This document shows positions 25,779 through 34,946 of a DNA stretch of 64,000 nt, piece after piece. How positions within the stretch are numbered: position 1 is the first letter of the stretch; every line of letters begins with the position of its first letter. The stretch is from Pseudomonadota bacterium (GTDB taxonomy: Bacteria > Pseudomonadota > Gammaproteobacteria > Steroidobacterales > Steroidobacteraceae): positions 4,299,716 to 4,363,715 of the forward strand of contig JBBCGI010000001.1 in the NCBI GenBank assembly GCA_037200975.1, given 5' to 3'. The position numbers were made by a program, and so were the translations under genes. The notes under the pieces were generated by a model. The model saw only the letters and a program-made list of their open reading frames with translations, was not told where the DNA came from and made no database searches.

Positions 25779-26984
25779 GTGCGCCTGTCTACTGCCGCCA
25801 TCCATCGCACCAGCATCGGCTCGATCCTCGAGCAGCAGACGCGCCTGGCGCGCACCCAGGCGCAGGTCACGAGCGGCAAACGCTTCCAGAGCGCCGCGGA
25901 AGACCCGGTTGCGGCCACGCGCGCCGCGGCCCTGGATCGCACGGTCGCCGACAACAAGCAGTACGAGCGCAACTCCAACATCATCGAAAGCCGCCTGAGC
26001 TACGAGGAGCAATCGCTCTCCGACGTGACGCTGCTGCTGCAGCGGACCCGCGAGCTCGCGCTCGAGGGCGCGAATTCCACGCTCGGGCAGGGCGAGCGCA
26101 ACATGCTCGCGACCGAGCTGCGCCAGCTCGTGGGCGAACTGGTCGACATCTCCAACCGCGACGACGGCAACGGTGAATACCTGTTCGCCGGCACGTCGAC
26201 CGGCACGAAGCCGTTCGCGCGCGGCACCGGCGGGGTCGGTTACGCCGGCGATCAAACTACCCGCTTCATCCGTGTCTCCGGCAGCCAGGCGATTGCCGAT
26301 GGCCATCCGGGCACGGAAGTCTTCATGAACATCACCGAGGCGAACGGCACGTTCCGGACCGCGGTGGCGCCTGCCAATACCGGCAGCGGCACGATCGACG
26401 TGGGCACGGTCACGAATCCCGCCGCCTGGGTCGCGGGCAATTACACCGTGCGTTTCACCAGCGCGACCGACTGGGTGGTCGAGGACGACACCTTGCCGAC
26501 GCCCGTGCAGGTCGCGACCGGCAGCGGCTTCACCTCCGGCAGCAGCATCCAGTTCCTGGGTGTGCAGGTCGCCATCACCGGCACACCGGCGGCGGGCGAC
26601 ACATTCACCGTCCAGCCGGCGCAGGACACCGACATGTTCTCGATGCTGGACAACCTCATCAATACGCTCACGCAGGCCACGGGCCTGCCGAGCGATCGCG
26701 CGGTGTTCCAGCAGCAGATAGGCGCGAGCATCGCGAGTCTCGACCAGGGCCTCGACCGGGTGTTGTCGGTGCGCTCCGAAGTCGGCACGCGGCTCACCGC
26801 GATCGATTCGGCCGCGAATGCGCGCGAGACGGAATCCATCGATCTGCAGCAGCTGCTCTCGGACCTGCGCGACGTCGACTACGCCGAGGCGATCAGCCGC
26901 CTCAACCAGGAATACGCAGGATTGCAGGCCGCCCAGCAGGCCTACACGAAGATCTCGCAGCTCTCCCTGTTTGATTATTTATGA
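25779..26984 (+). CDS. flgL: Flagellar hook-associated protein FlgL (HAP3)
   Basis: FlgL is the second junction protein, linking FlgK to flagellin. It is 401 residues long, longer than the roughly 300-residue enterobacterial form because of a beta-rich insert. It has a flagellin-like N-terminus (TRLARTQAQVTSGKRFQSAAEDP) and a C-terminus ending LQAAQQAYTKISQLSLFDYL. The insert includes ITGTPAAGDTFTVQP, a near match to a module in FlgK. flgL starts one base after flgK and is followed by about 210 bases carrying the fliC promoter. Confidence 0.96.
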   Translation: MRLSTAAIHRTSIGSILEQQTRLARTQAQVTSGKRFQSAAEDPVAATRAAALDRTVADNKQYERNSNIIESRLSYEEQSLSDVTLLLQRTRELALEGANSTLGQGERNMLATELRQLVGELVDISNRDDGNGEYLFAGTSTGTKPFARGTGGVGYAGDQTTRFIRVSGSQAIADGHPGTEVFMNITEANGTFRTAVAPANTGSGTIDVGTVTNPAAWVAGNYTVRFTSATDWVVEDDTLPTPVQVATGSGFTSGSSIQFLGVQVAITGTPAAGDTFTVQPAQDTDMFSMLDNLINTLTQATGLPSDRAVFQQQIGASIASLDQGLDRVLSVRSEVGTRLTAIDSAANARETESIDLQQLLSDLRDVDYAEAISRLNQEYAGLQAAQQAYTKISQLSLFDYL

Positions 26985-27102
26985 GCCGATTATTGGCAGG
27001 TTTTTTTGCTTTGGGGCCTAAAGCCTCGCCGCAACCAGCTTTAGCCCTTCCGAGAAATTCCTTGAACCGCCTCACAAAATTGCCGGAGTCCTACAGCCGC
27101 TC

Positions 27103-27129
27103 TTAAGTTCGCCCCCGCGCCACCGATAC
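27103..27129 (+). promoter_or_regulatory. Sigma-28 promoter of fliC
   Basis: TTAAGTTC, an 11-base spacer and ACCGATAC match TAAAGTTT-N11-GCCGATAA at core positions. Transcription would start near 27136 and give a leader of about 60 bases with AGGAG before the fliC ATG. Upstream, at 27016-27049, CTAAAGC and GCTTTAG can pair as a small stem following flgL. Confidence 0.85.
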
Positions 27130-27195
27130 AGGTCACGAGCAACCTGCCGGTGAGCTGCCACAGCAAACCGGCCCACATTTTCAGGAGTCGTTTCA

Positions 27196-29034
27196 ATGCC
27201 TCAAGTCATCAACACTAACGTGGCGTCGCTGAATGCTCAGCGCAACCTCACGACATCACAGGGCCAGTTGGCGACGGCCTTGCAGCGTCTCTCTTCGGGC
27301 CTGCGCATCAACAGCGCGAAGGACGACGCCGCCGGTCTCGCCATCAGCGAACGTTTCACCACGCAGATCCGTGGTCTGAACCAGGCGGTCCGCAACGCCA
27401 ACGACGGTATCTCCCTGGCGCAGACCGCTGAAGGCGCGCTCGGTGAAACCGGCAACGCGCTGCAGCGTATCCGCGAACTGGCGATCCAGTCCGCCAACAG
27501 CACGAACTCGGCCTCTGACCGCACGGCGCTCAACGCCGAAGCCGCTCAGCTGCTCGCCGAAATTCAGCGCAACGGTCTGACCACGCAGTTCAACGGCCAG
27601 AACATCCTCGACGGCACCTTCTCGCAGGCGCAGTTCCAGGTCGGTGCCAATGCCAACCAGACGATCTCGTTCGGCATCCAGGGCGCGACCACGAACCTGT
27701 TAGGCGCCTACCAGGCGACCAGCACCGCCGTGACCTCGAGCGCCTTCGATGGCGCCGGCTTCACGATCAACGGTGTGGAAGTCGGTATCTCGGCGAAGAC
27801 CAGCGCCGCCGGCGTCGAAGCCGACAGCGCCACGGCGAAAGCCACGGCCATCAACTCCAAGTCCAACCAGACGGGCGTGACCGCCACGGCTGCCAGCTCG
27901 GTTCAGGGCGTCGCCCCGATCGCGCGCTCGAGCCTGGCCAACGGTGCGCTCGCCATCAACGGCGTTCAGGTCGGCGCGATTGCGCGTGACGCGAGCGCCG
28001 TGACCCAGGGCCGCAATGCCGCCACGGCCATCAATGCCGTGACGAACCAGACGGGTGTGACGGCGGTTGCCGATGCCTCGACGGGTGCTCTGACTCTCTC
28101 GACTTCCGATGGCCGCAACATCGCGCTCACCAGCACGGCCGGAACGGGCGCTGGCGCCACCGCGATTTTCAACGCCACGGGTATCGACGTTTCAGCCGGA
28201 GCGAATGCCACGGGCAACGACAGCTTCACGCTGCAGGTTGCCGCCGTGTTCGACTTGTCGACCCCCGGTGCGACTTCGCTGACCGAAGGCGACACGTTCG
28301 TCCTCGACGGCCTGACCTACGAGTTCACCACGGACGCCACTGTCACCAGCGGCAACGTGGCGGTCAACACCACCGATGGCGCGGCCACGACGGCGGTTGC
28401 CGCCTCGATCCGCACGGCGGTGAACGGTCAGTACGCGCTCGGCAACACGTCGGTGAACACCACGGTTGCGGCGACCGACACGGTCACGTTCGTCAACAAC
28501 AAGCTCGGCGCCAACGGCACGTTCGCGGGCTACAGCGAGACCGTCCATGGTGCGAGCACCACGGCGCTCGTGCAGACGGACGTGGGTGCGGGCACGGATG
28601 CCGCTGACGGCACCGGCATCACGACGCGTGGCACGATCACGCTGAGCTCGGCCGCCAACTTCACGTTGGGCGGTGCGGACCTGGCCTTCGGTGGTCTGGG
28701 TGCCGCAGCTCCGGCGCTGACGCGTCTCGACACGGTGAACATCTCGACGGTGGCCGGTGCGAACGCGGCGATCGCCGTGCTCGACGGTGCGCTGTCGCAG
28801 GTCACCAGCATCCGCGCCGACCTCGGCGCCGTGCAGAACCGCTTCTCTTCGACGGTCGCGAACCTTACGACCACCTCGGAGAACCTGAGCGCCGCGCGCA
28901 GCCGCATCCTGGATGCGGACTTCGCGGCGGAAACCGCTTCGCTGACCCGCGCGCAGATCCTGCAGCAGGCCGGCACGGCGATTCTCGCCCAGGCGAATGC
29001 GATTCCGCAGAACGTCCTCTCGCTGCTTCGATAA
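27196..29034 (+). CDS. fliC: Flagellin FliC
   Basis: FliC is the filament subunit. It is 612 residues, longer than average. The N-terminal D0/D1 region ([20 protein letters not shown], then [20 protein letters not shown]) and the C-terminal region ending [21 protein letters not shown] are strongly conserved. The central part holds two flagellin-IN-type modules (INGVEVGI and INGVQVGA, each followed about 50 residues later by NQTGVTA), suggesting internal duplication. It is the only flagellin gene in the window and has its own sigma-28 promoter. Confidence 0.98.
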   Translation: MPQVINTNVASLNAQRNLTTSQGQLATALQRLSSGLRINSAKDDAAGLAISERFTTQIRGLNQAVRNANDGISLAQTAEGALGETGNALQRIRELAIQSANSTNSASDRTALNAEAAQLLAEIQRNGLTTQFNGQNILDGTFSQAQFQVGANANQTISFGIQGATTNLLGAYQATSTAVTSSAFDGAGFTINGVEVGISAKTSAAGVEADSATAKATAINSKSNQTGVTATAASSVQGVAPIARSSLANGALAINGVQVGAIARDASAVTQGRNAATAINAVTNQTGVTAVADASTGALTLSTSDGRNIALTSTAGTGAGATAIFNATGIDVSAGANATGNDSFTLQVAAVFDLSTPGATSLTEGDTFVLDGLTYEFTTDATVTSGNVAVNTTDGAATTAVAASIRTAVNGQYALGNTSVNTTVAATDTVTFVNNKLGANGTFAGYSETVHGASTTALVQTDVGAGTDAADGTGITTRGTITLSSAANFTLGGADLAFGGLGAAAPALTRLDTVNISTVAGANAAIAVLDGALSQVTSIRADLGAVQNRFSSTVANLTTTSENLSAARSRILDADFAAETASLTRAQILQQAGTAILAQANAIPQNVLSLLR

Positions 29035-29079
29035 GCAATGAGGTGACGGTCGGTCAACCATTCGGAACAGGTTGAGGCA

Positions 29080-29122
29080 CGGGCGGGTGATGATGGGTAG
29101 CTAGACCCACGTCGCCCGCCCG
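29080..29122 (+). terminator. Stem-loop downstream of fliC
   Basis: CGGGCGGG (29080-29087) pairs with CCCGCCCG (29115-29122), and TGGGT pairs with ACCCA further in. It begins 45 bases after the fliC stop. The following bases are ATCCCTC, not a T-run, so it may act as a 3'-end stabiliser or partial terminator before flaG. Confidence 0.5.
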
Positions 29123-29166
29123 ATCCCTCAGGTTCTGCAGACCGGATGATTCGCTGAGGTGCGGTC

Positions 29167-29538
29167 ATGAGAATTGGAGAAATGACAGTAGATTCTGGGG
29201 CGAAAGTGGCGCGACCGGCGGTGGTCAACGAAGACCGTCCGGCAGTGCAATTGCCCCAGCGAGCGGTGCAAGTCGACCAGCCTCAGAAAGAGGCCAAGCC
29301 GGCTCCGCCGATCGAAGTTCCGAAAATCGAGTCGGTGACCAAACAGATCGACTCGTTCCTGCGCAGCATCGGGCGGAGCATCAACTTCCGCGTCGATCCG
29401 GGCAGTGGTGAGATGGTAGTGAGTGTGATCGACGCGAATACGGGTGAGGTGATTCGCCAGGTACCGGGCGAAGAGGCCTTGCGGCTCGCGCAAAGAATTG
29501 AAGACAGTCTGAGTGCGCTCGTCGACGAGCGTGCCTGA
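29167..29538 (+). CDS. flaG: FlaG family protein
   Basis: FlaG is a small protein encoded between flagellin and the filament cap in polar flagellates; it influences filament length. It is 123 residues: a variable proline/glutamine-rich N-terminus, then the conserved domain (about 58-120) with INFRVDPGSGEMVVSVIDAN and GEVIRQVPGEEALRLA. It lies between fliC and fliD. I found no separate promoter, so it probably depends on read-through past the fliC stem-loop or on an unseen promoter. Confidence 0.92.
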   Translation: MRIGEMTVDSGAKVARPAVVNEDRPAVQLPQRAVQVDQPQKEAKPAPPIEVPKIESVTKQIDSFLRSIGRSINFRVDPGSGEMVVSVIDANTGEVIRQVPGEEALRLAQRIEDSLSALVDERA

Positions 29539-29562
29539 CGAACAGGACGATCAAAGGAAGAC

Positions 29563-30948
29563 ATGGCAGGACTGAGTTCACCGGGACTGGGATCGGGGCT
29601 GGACATCAACAGCCTCGTGACCCAGCTCGTCGCCGCTGAGAAGCAGGCACCCCAGGCGCAGATCACGCGAGCCCAGACGGGCACGGTGACCACGATCTCC
29701 GCTCTTGCCAATCTGAAAGGCGCGCTCGGCGGTTTCAACGCGGCGCTCGATTCCCTCAAGACGCTCGATGCGTTCACGGGTCGCACCGCCACGGCCGACA
29801 AGCCGGAATTTTTCACCGCCAGCGCCACCTCGAAGGCGGCCGCGGGCATTTACGACATCGAAGTGATCCAGGTCGCGAGCGCGCACCAGATCAAGTCGAA
29901 GGAATTCGCGACCGGTGCGGGCCAGGTGGTCGGCACCGGCACGCTGACGTTCACCGCCGGCGACAAGACCTTTTCGGTCGCGGTCGATGCGCAGCACAAC
30001 ACGCTCGCGGGGATCCGCGACGCGATCAACCAGGCGACCGACAACAAGGATTACGTCCGCGCCACCATCGTCAATGCCAGCGACGGCGCGCACCTGGTGC
30101 TGTCGGGCACGGCGACCGGCGATGCCAACGCGATCACCGTCGCGCAATCGGGCGGCGACGGTGGGCTGTCCGCGCTCGTCTACAACCCGAGCCTGCTGAC
30201 CAACTACACCGAGGGTCGTCCGGCGCAGGACTCCATCATCTCGGTGTCGGGTTTCACCCAGAACAGCGCCACGAGCACGTTCACCGACGTGGTCGACGGC
30301 ATCACGATCACCGCGGTCAAGGCGGATGTGGGCGAGGTCCACAAGCTCACGGTCGCCACCGACCAGACGGCGGTGACGGCGCGCATCAAGACCTTCGTCG
30401 ACCAGTTCAACCAGATGCAGTCGACCATCTCGAATCTGCGCAGCTACGAACCGACGACCAAGAAGGCCGGTCCGCTGCTGGGCGATGCGTTGCTGCGCGG
30501 GATCGAATCCGACATCCGCAGCAAGCTCACCGACGTGAACGGCGGGTCGGGCGTGTTCCGCACGCTCGCCAGCATCGGCATCACGACGCAGAAGGACGGT
30601 TCGCTGACGCTCGATAACGCGAAGCTCAAGACCGCCCTCGAATCCAACTACGACGAAGTGGCCAAACTGTTCGGCGCGGAGAACGGCGTCGCGGCGCGGC
30701 TGTCGAATGCGATCACGCCGCGGCTCGCGACCGGTTCGGAGCTCGACGTACGTACCAAGAGCCTCAATGCGAAGAGCGTGGACCTGCAGAAGCAGCAGGC
30801 GGCGCTCGACGCGCGCATGCTGGTGGTGGAGTCGCGCTACCGCAAGCAGTTCACGGCGCTCGACAGCCTGTTGTCGAACCTGCAGAACCAGTCGACGTTC
30901 CTCTCGCAGCAGCTTTCCAGCATCTCGAAGATCGGCGGCAGCAGCTAG
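29563..30948 (+). CDS. fliD: Flagellar filament cap protein FliD (HAP2)
   Basis: FliD forms the cap under which flagellin folds. It has 461 residues. The N-terminus SSPGLGSGLDINSLVTQLVAAEK is diagnostic, and the middle includes ASATSKAAAGIYDIEVIQVASAH. The C-terminal coiled coil ends LDSLLSNLQNQSTFLSQQLSSI. It is 24 bases after flaG. The fliST promoter begins 9 bases after its stop. Confidence 0.97.
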   Translation: MAGLSSPGLGSGLDINSLVTQLVAAEKQAPQAQITRAQTGTVTTISALANLKGALGGFNAALDSLKTLDAFTGRTATADKPEFFTASATSKAAAGIYDIEVIQVASAHQIKSKEFATGAGQVVGTGTLTFTAGDKTFSVAVDAQHNTLAGIRDAINQATDNKDYVRATIVNASDGAHLVLSGTATGDANAITVAQSGGDGGLSALVYNPSLLTNYTEGRPAQDSIISVSGFTQNSATSTFTDVVDGITITAVKADVGEVHKLTVATDQTAVTARIKTFVDQFNQMQSTISNLRSYEPTTKKAGPLLGDALLRGIESDIRSKLTDVNGGSGVFRTLASIGITTQKDGSLTLDNAKLKTALESNYDEVAKLFGAENGVAARLSNAITPRLATGSELDVRTKSLNAKSVDLQKQQAALDARMLVVESRYRKQFTALDSLLSNLQNQSTFLSQQLSSISKIGGSS

Positions 30949-30957
30949 CAGGGCCTC

Positions 30958-30984
30958 TCAAGTCCGCCTGTTCCGGGCCGTTAA
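30958..30984 (+). promoter_or_regulatory. Sigma-28 promoter of fliST
   Basis: TCAAGTCC, an 11-base spacer and GCCGTTAA fit the sigma-28 consensus; the -10 is identical to that of flgM. It sits between fliD and fliS, and initiation near 30991 would leave a short leader with GGAG before fliS. Confidence 0.82.
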
Positions 30985-31008
30985 GCTCCTCGAGTAACAC
31001 TGGAGCAC

Positions 31009-31416
31009 ATGTCGATGGCCTTTCCGCCGAACGCCGCAAAACTCGCCGCCTACCGCAGCACTTCCGTGCACACCGGGGTCGCTGCGTCCGATCCGCACCG
31101 GCTCATCGTCATGCTGATGGACGGCGCGCTCGAGCGCATCGCGACGGCGCGCGGTCTGATGAAAAACGGCGGCGGCGCGGAGAAGGGCCCGCTGCTGCAT
31201 CGCGCGGTCGCCATCATCGACGAGCTGCGCAACAGCCTCGACTTCAAGACAGGCGGCGACATCTCCAACAACCTCGATGCGTTGTACGACTACATGTGCG
31301 TGCGCATCATGCAGGCGAACTCATCCAACAAACCCGAGTGGCTCGACGAAGTGAGCCGGCTGCTCGGCGAAGTGCGCGCCGCCTGGCTGGCGCTGCCGGC
31401 GCAGAACCGGCCGTGA
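31009..31416 (+). CDS. fliS: Flagellin export chaperone FliS
   Basis: FliS binds the C-terminal helix of flagellin to stop premature polymerisation. It has 135 residues, with the family pattern AAYRSTSVHTGVAASDPHRLIVMLMDGALERI near the start and ISNNLDALYDYMCVRIMQAN in the middle. The ATG could be 31009 or 31015. Its GTGA overlap with fliT indicates translational coupling. Confidence 0.95.
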   Translation: MSMAFPPNAAKLAAYRSTSVHTGVAASDPHRLIVMLMDGALERIATARGLMKNGGGAEKGPLLHRAVAIIDELRNSLDFKTGGDISNNLDALYDYMCVRIMQANSSNKPEWLDEVSRLLGEVRAAWLALPAQNRP

Positions 31417-31745
31417 GCACCACCGATCTCTCCTCGACGGCGCGTCGGCCGGCCCTGCGGCTGGTTGCCTCGTCGCTGCGTCAGACCGGCAGTGGCGCAG
31501 CCGCGCCGGAGTGGCGCCGCGTCGCCGCCGCGGTGCTGGCTTGCACGCGCGAGCTTGGCCGTCACCTGATGCAGCAGCGCTGGGGCCGCGTCCGCGAAGC
31601 AATGGAAGAGCGGCGCGAACTGCTGACGCTCATGAAGCGCATGTATCTCGATGCCGATGGCCGGCGATGCCTGTTGTCGCTGGAGCAGGCGACGCGCGAG
31701 TCCGAGATCGCGATCGAAGCGATGTACCCCAAAGCCTTCGGCTAA
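31413..31745 (+). CDS. fliT: FliT-like flagellar chaperone
   Basis: This is the probable FliD export chaperone. The 110-residue product is helical, with the segment LMQQRWGRVREAMEERRELLTLM matching the FliT pattern of an alpha-helical hairpin, and ends AIEAMYPKAFG. FliT proteins are poorly conserved, so the call rests mainly on position after fliS and on size. It starts at GTG 31413, overlapping the fliS stop. The TAA stop overlaps a half-copy of a palindromic repeat. Confidence 0.75.
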   Translation: MSTTDLSSTARRPALRLVASSLRQTGSGAAAPEWRRVAAAVLACTRELGRHLMQQRWGRVREAMEERRELLTLMKRMYLDADGRRCLLSLEQATRESEIAIEAMYPKAFG

Positions 31746-31767
31746 AAGGGGACATGCCTGTTTTTCG
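31745..31767 (+). repeat. Half-copy C of palindromic element B
   Basis: Starting inside the fliT stop codon, 23 bases match the left-arm core of element B (10599-10621) with one change (GCCTG for GCCTA). The complementary right arm is absent. This is consistent with a broken or single-ended copy of the same mobile palindrome family. Confidence 0.8.
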
Positions 31768-31780
31768 ATAGACTGCGCGC

Positions 31781-32344
31781 ATGATCGATCCTGCTGACAC
31801 CACCGTCCTGTTCGAGAAGCTCGCCTACGAGGACCTGCTCCCCGTGCGCTGGGTGCCGCACGACCAACAATTCGACGACGTGACCGCCGGCAATCTGGCG
31901 GAACGCAACCTGCGCGTGCTGCAGGCCTGCGATGCGCTCGAGGAGTACGGCCTCACCGAGAAGGACGACGAATCCCCGCACTCGGCCGATCTGATGCGTC
32001 TCGACTTCAAGCTGAACCTGTTGCTCGATCTCGCCGGCCAATTGCTCGCGCAAAGCCATACCCGGGTCGCCGCGATCCCGATCAAGCTCAATTCGATGGG
32101 TGCGAGCTGGAAAACCGCCGCGCCGCCTGCCGTAGGAACCCACGGCATTCTGGAAGTAGGACTGCGCGACATCGTCGTCCAGCCGCTCAACCTGCCGGCG
32201 CAGATCGTCGCTGCGACAAACCCCGATGAAGCGCGCGTGCGCTTCACGGTGTTAGGCGAGGTGGTCGCCGATCACATCGAGAAGCTGGTGTTTCGCCGGC
32301 ACCGGCGAAAAATTGCCGACGCGCGCCGGCCGAAGCGCGTTTGA
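31781..32344 (+). CDS. PilZ-like domain protein of the flagellar locus
   Basis: The 187-residue cytoplasmic protein resembles the divergent PilZ-type proteins found between fliS and the flagellar regulators in Xanthomonas-like bacteria. The N-terminal half is helical and acidic. The C-terminal half is beta-rich (GTHGILEVGLRDIVVQPLNLPAQIV), with a late arginine cluster FRRHRRK. The canonical RxxxR...D/NxSxxG c-di-GMP motifs are not evident, so it may not bind c-di-GMP directly. Position before fleQ suggests a motility function. Confidence 0.6.
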   Translation: MIDPADTTVLFEKLAYEDLLPVRWVPHDQQFDDVTAGNLAERNLRVLQACDALEEYGLTEKDDESPHSADLMRLDFKLNLLLDLAGQLLAQSHTRVAAIPIKLNSMGASWKTAAPPAVGTHGILEVGLRDIVVQPLNLPAQIVAATNPDEARVRFTVLGEVVADHIEKLVFRRHRRKIADARRPKRV

Positions 32345-32514
32345 AAAAACTTCTAAGTATTTTTCACTAGGGGATTCCCTCTGTGCGGATCCCTTCACTC
32401 ACGAACTCCTGAAAGTTGTTAGGGGAAGTCGCAGCTCGATCTGCGAAGATGCACGGCGCATCACGTTTTCCGTCAACGCGATGGCGCGAAGATAGTCGCG
32501 AGAGAGGAGAGATC

Positions 32515-33681
32515 GTGCAAACAGTCGAATGCATCAGTGCGCACAGCGACGGAACCGCGCGCCATGCAGACATCGGGGTGAATGCCATTGACGGCGTTCA
32601 GTTACCCACCGGAGCTTCTCCTGCGATTGCAGCCGTGAACCGGCTCATTCAGCAGGTCGCTCCCTACGATTCAACGGTGTTGATCCTAGGGGAATCCGGT
32701 ACGGGAAAGGAGATCTGCGCCCGGGCCATCCACGCGATGAGTCCGCGCCGCCAGCGCCCCTTCGTCGCGGTCAACTGCGGCGCCATCCCCGCCGAGCTGC
32801 TCGAATCCGAATTGTTCGGTCACGAGAAGGGCTCGTTCACCGGCGCCATCACCACCCGCAAGGGCCGATTCGAGATCGCCGAGGGCGGCACGCTGTTTCT
32901 CGACGAGATCGGCGACATGAGCCTGCCGATGCAGGTGAAGCTGCTGCGGGTGTTGCAGGAACGTATCTATGAGCGCGTCGGCAGCAACGTCTCGAGCGAG
33001 TGCGATGTGCGAATCATCGCCGCCACGCACCGCAACCTCGAAGAATCCATCGTGCGCGGCAATTTCCGCGGCGACCTGTTCTATCGCCTCAATGTATTCC
33101 CCATCGAAATGCCCGCGCTGTCGCAGCGTCTCGAAGACCTGCCGGCGCTGATCCGCGATTTCATCGGCGCTGCCGCTTCGCGGGGCCGTCCCGCGCTGCG
33201 CCTGGAGCCGGAGACTCTCGAAGCGCTGGCGGGCTACGCCTGGCCCGGCAATATCCGCGAGCTGTCGAACCTGATCGAGCGGCTGGCGATCCTGTGTCCG
33301 GATCGTACTGTTGGCATCGGCGATCTGCCGGCGCGTTATCGTCCGACCGACTGGACAGCACCCATCGCGCAGCCCGCATTGACCACGGAAATTCCCCAGC
33401 TGATCGCCTCGATGGCGGGCAGCGATGAAGCGGAAAGCGAAACCGTATTGCCCGCGTCCATCTGGGCGGGCGAGCAGGATGCGATCACCCGGCTGCCGGA
33501 GCAGGGCGTGGATCTGCGCGCTCACCTGATGGTCATCGAACGTTCGCTCATCAGCCAGGCGCTGCAGCGCTCGGGCGGCACCGTCGCGCACGCCGCGCGC
33601 CTGCTGTCGCTGCGCCGCACGACGCTGGTCGAGAAACTCCGCAAGCTCGGCATGGCCGGCGTGCAGGAAGAACACGCCTGA
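32515..33681 (+). CDS. fleQ: Sigma-54-dependent flagellar master regulator FleQ/FlrA type, without receiver domain
   Basis: FleQ-type activators turn on the sigma-54 flagellar promoters. The 388-residue product has only about 50 residues before the AAA+ domain, which carries Walker A GESGTGKE, a GSFTGA loop (commonly GAFTGA) and Walker B in [11 protein letters not shown]. The C-terminal helix-turn-helix, [15 protein letters not shown], is typically FleQ. GTG 32515 has AGGAG at the right distance. No receiver-like N-terminal domain (about 120 residues in Pseudomonas FleQ) is encoded upstream, since the PilZ-like gene ends only 170 bases away. I saw no sigma-54 promoter upstream. Confidence 0.9.
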   Translation: MQTVECISAHSDGTARHADIGVNAIDGVQLPTGASPAIAAVNRLIQQVAPYDSTVLILGESGTGKEICARAIHAMSPRRQRPFVAVNCGAIPAELLESELFGHEKGSFTGAITTRKGRFEIAEGGTLFLDEIGDMSLPMQVKLLRVLQERIYERVGSNVSSECDVRIIAATHRNLEESIVRGNFRGDLFYRLNVFPIEMPALSQRLEDLPALIRDFIGAAASRGRPALRLEPETLEALAGYAWPGNIRELSNLIERLAILCPDRTVGIGDLPARYRPTDWTAPIAQPALTTEIPQLIASMAGSDEAESETVLPASIWAGEQDAITRLPEQGVDLRAHLMVIERSLISQALQRSGGTVAHAARLLSLRRTTLVEKLRKLGMAGVQEEHA

Positions 33682-33688
33682 CCCGGTT

Positions 33689-33813
33689 GGTGTCAGGTGG
33701 GACTTGCGGGAACTAGCTGAGCCGTAGCGGCAATTCTCCGCCGCTGTCCATTACGACGATTCGTTTGCAGGCCCGGTAAGCGCGGCCAGTTCCCGCAAGT
33801 CCCACCTGACACC
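33689..33813. repeat. Palindromic element D (26-bp perfect arms) after fleQ
   Basis: Arms at 33689-33714 and 33788-33813 are perfect reverse complements, beginning GGTGTCAGGTGGGACTTGC. The 73-base spacer contains a smaller stem (AGCGGC with GCCGCT). The element starts 7 bases after the fleQ stop. It resembles the other palindromes in position and in its GGTGYCRGG end, and forms a BIME-like nested structure. Confidence 0.85.
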
Positions 33814-33878
33814 GACTGGCACCGGCTAACCACCGCCAGATTCCCGACATTCATGTGATGTCCGTCACGCGTTCCGGC

Positions 33879-33894
33879 GGGCACAGCTCTTGCA
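33879..33894 (+). promoter_or_regulatory. Sigma-54 promoter of fleR (and probably fliE onward)
   Basis: GGGCACA-GCTC-TTGCA keeps the invariant GG and GC at the correct spacing and matches 14 of 16 consensus positions. Initiation near 33906 leaves about 35 bases before the fleR ATG. It would place fleR under FleQ control. Confidence 0.85.
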
Positions 33895-33940
33895 ACTGCA
33901 ATCGTTGGCCGCCTTCGGCCGAACGAGTTGAGGTTTCGAG

Positions 33941-34921
33941 ATGGGCAACGATATGAACTTGAGCGAATCCCTGGAGCCGGTGGCGGTCGACAATGCGTCG
34001 CGGCTGATCCTGGATCTCGCGCGCCGCGTCGCGGCCACCGACTGCACCGTGCTGATCGTCGGCGAATCCGGCACCGGCAAGGAAGTGCTGGCACGGCTCA
34101 TCCATCGCTCGAGTCCGCGCGCGAAGAACAACTTCGTCGCGGTCAACTGCGCCGCCATCCCCGAAAACATGCTCGAAGCCATGTTGTTCGGCTACGAGAA
34201 AGGTTCATTCACCGGCGCGCACGCCGCGCACGCCGGCAAATTCGAACAGGCGCAGGGCGGAACCCTGTTGCTCGACGAAATCACCGAGATGCCGCTGTCG
34301 CTGCAGGCCAAGCTGCTGCGCGTACTGCAGGAACGCGAAGTCGAACGCATCGGCGGCACCGACGCGCTGGCGCTCGATGTCCGCGTCCTCGCCACCACCA
34401 ATCGCAACCTGCGCGGTGAAGTGGCCGCCGGCCGCTTCCGCGAAGACCTCTACTACCGTCTCAACGTATTCCCCCTGGCGCTCAGCCCCTTGCGCGATCG
34501 CCGCGACGACATCCTGCCGCTGGCCACGCATCTGCTGGCGCAGCGCGCGCGCACCGGCCAGCGCATTCCCGCGTTGTCCGCCGATGTCGCGCACCTGTTG
34601 CTGACCTACACCTGGCCCGGCAACGTCCGCGAGCTCGACAACCTGCTGCAACGCGCGCTGGTGCTCAACGACGGCCACGTCATCGAACCCGAACACATCC
34701 TGTTCGAGAAGCAACCCACGCACATCGACATCGGCGCCAATGAATCGCCGATGTTGCAGCAGACGCGCGAACGCGCCGAACGCGACGTGATCCTCGAAGC
34801 CCTGCGCGCCGCGCACGGCAGCCGCCGCGAGGTGGCCGAAAAGCTCGGGATCAGCCCGCGCACGCTGCGTTACAAGCTGGCGCGCATCCGCAGCACCGGC
34901 ATCGACGTTCCCGCTGCCTGA
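33941..34921 (+). CDS. fleR: Sigma-54 activator FleR/FlrC type, without receiver domain
   Basis: FleR/FlrC normally is a two-component response regulator activating mid-class flagellar operons. The 326-residue product begins directly with the AAA+ domain: Walker A GESGTGKE about 45 residues in, GSFTGA loop, then [18 protein letters not shown]. It ends in a Fis-type helix-turn-helix ([23 protein letters not shown]). The N-terminal receiver present in classical FleR is absent and no fleS kinase gene lies nearby, so activation must differ. It is preceded by a sigma-54 promoter and followed by fliE after 25 bases. Confidence 0.88.
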   Translation: MGNDMNLSESLEPVAVDNASRLILDLARRVAATDCTVLIVGESGTGKEVLARLIHRSSPRAKNNFVAVNCAAIPENMLEAMLFGYEKGSFTGAHAAHAGKFEQAQGGTLLLDEITEMPLSLQAKLLRVLQEREVERIGGTDALALDVRVLATTNRNLRGEVAAGRFREDLYYRLNVFPLALSPLRDRRDDILPLATHLLAQRARTGQRIPALSADVAHLLLTYTWPGNVRELDNLLQRALVLNDGHVIEPEHILFEKQPTHIDIGANESPMLQQTRERAERDVILEALRAAHGSRREVAEKLGISPRTLRYKLARIRSTGIDVPAA

Positions 34922-34946
34922 TTAGTTCATTCGACGGAGTCGTCCC

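Noticed and set aside
23912-25984. A 690-codon minus-strand open frame opposite flgK
   Set aside because: The flgK frame is complete and conserved; the antisense frame shows only the composition typical of GC-rich shadows.
32341-32370. Possible sigma-70 promoter before fleQ (TTGAAA with a TATTTT box)
   Set aside because: The spacer is only about 12 bases, too short for a functional pair.
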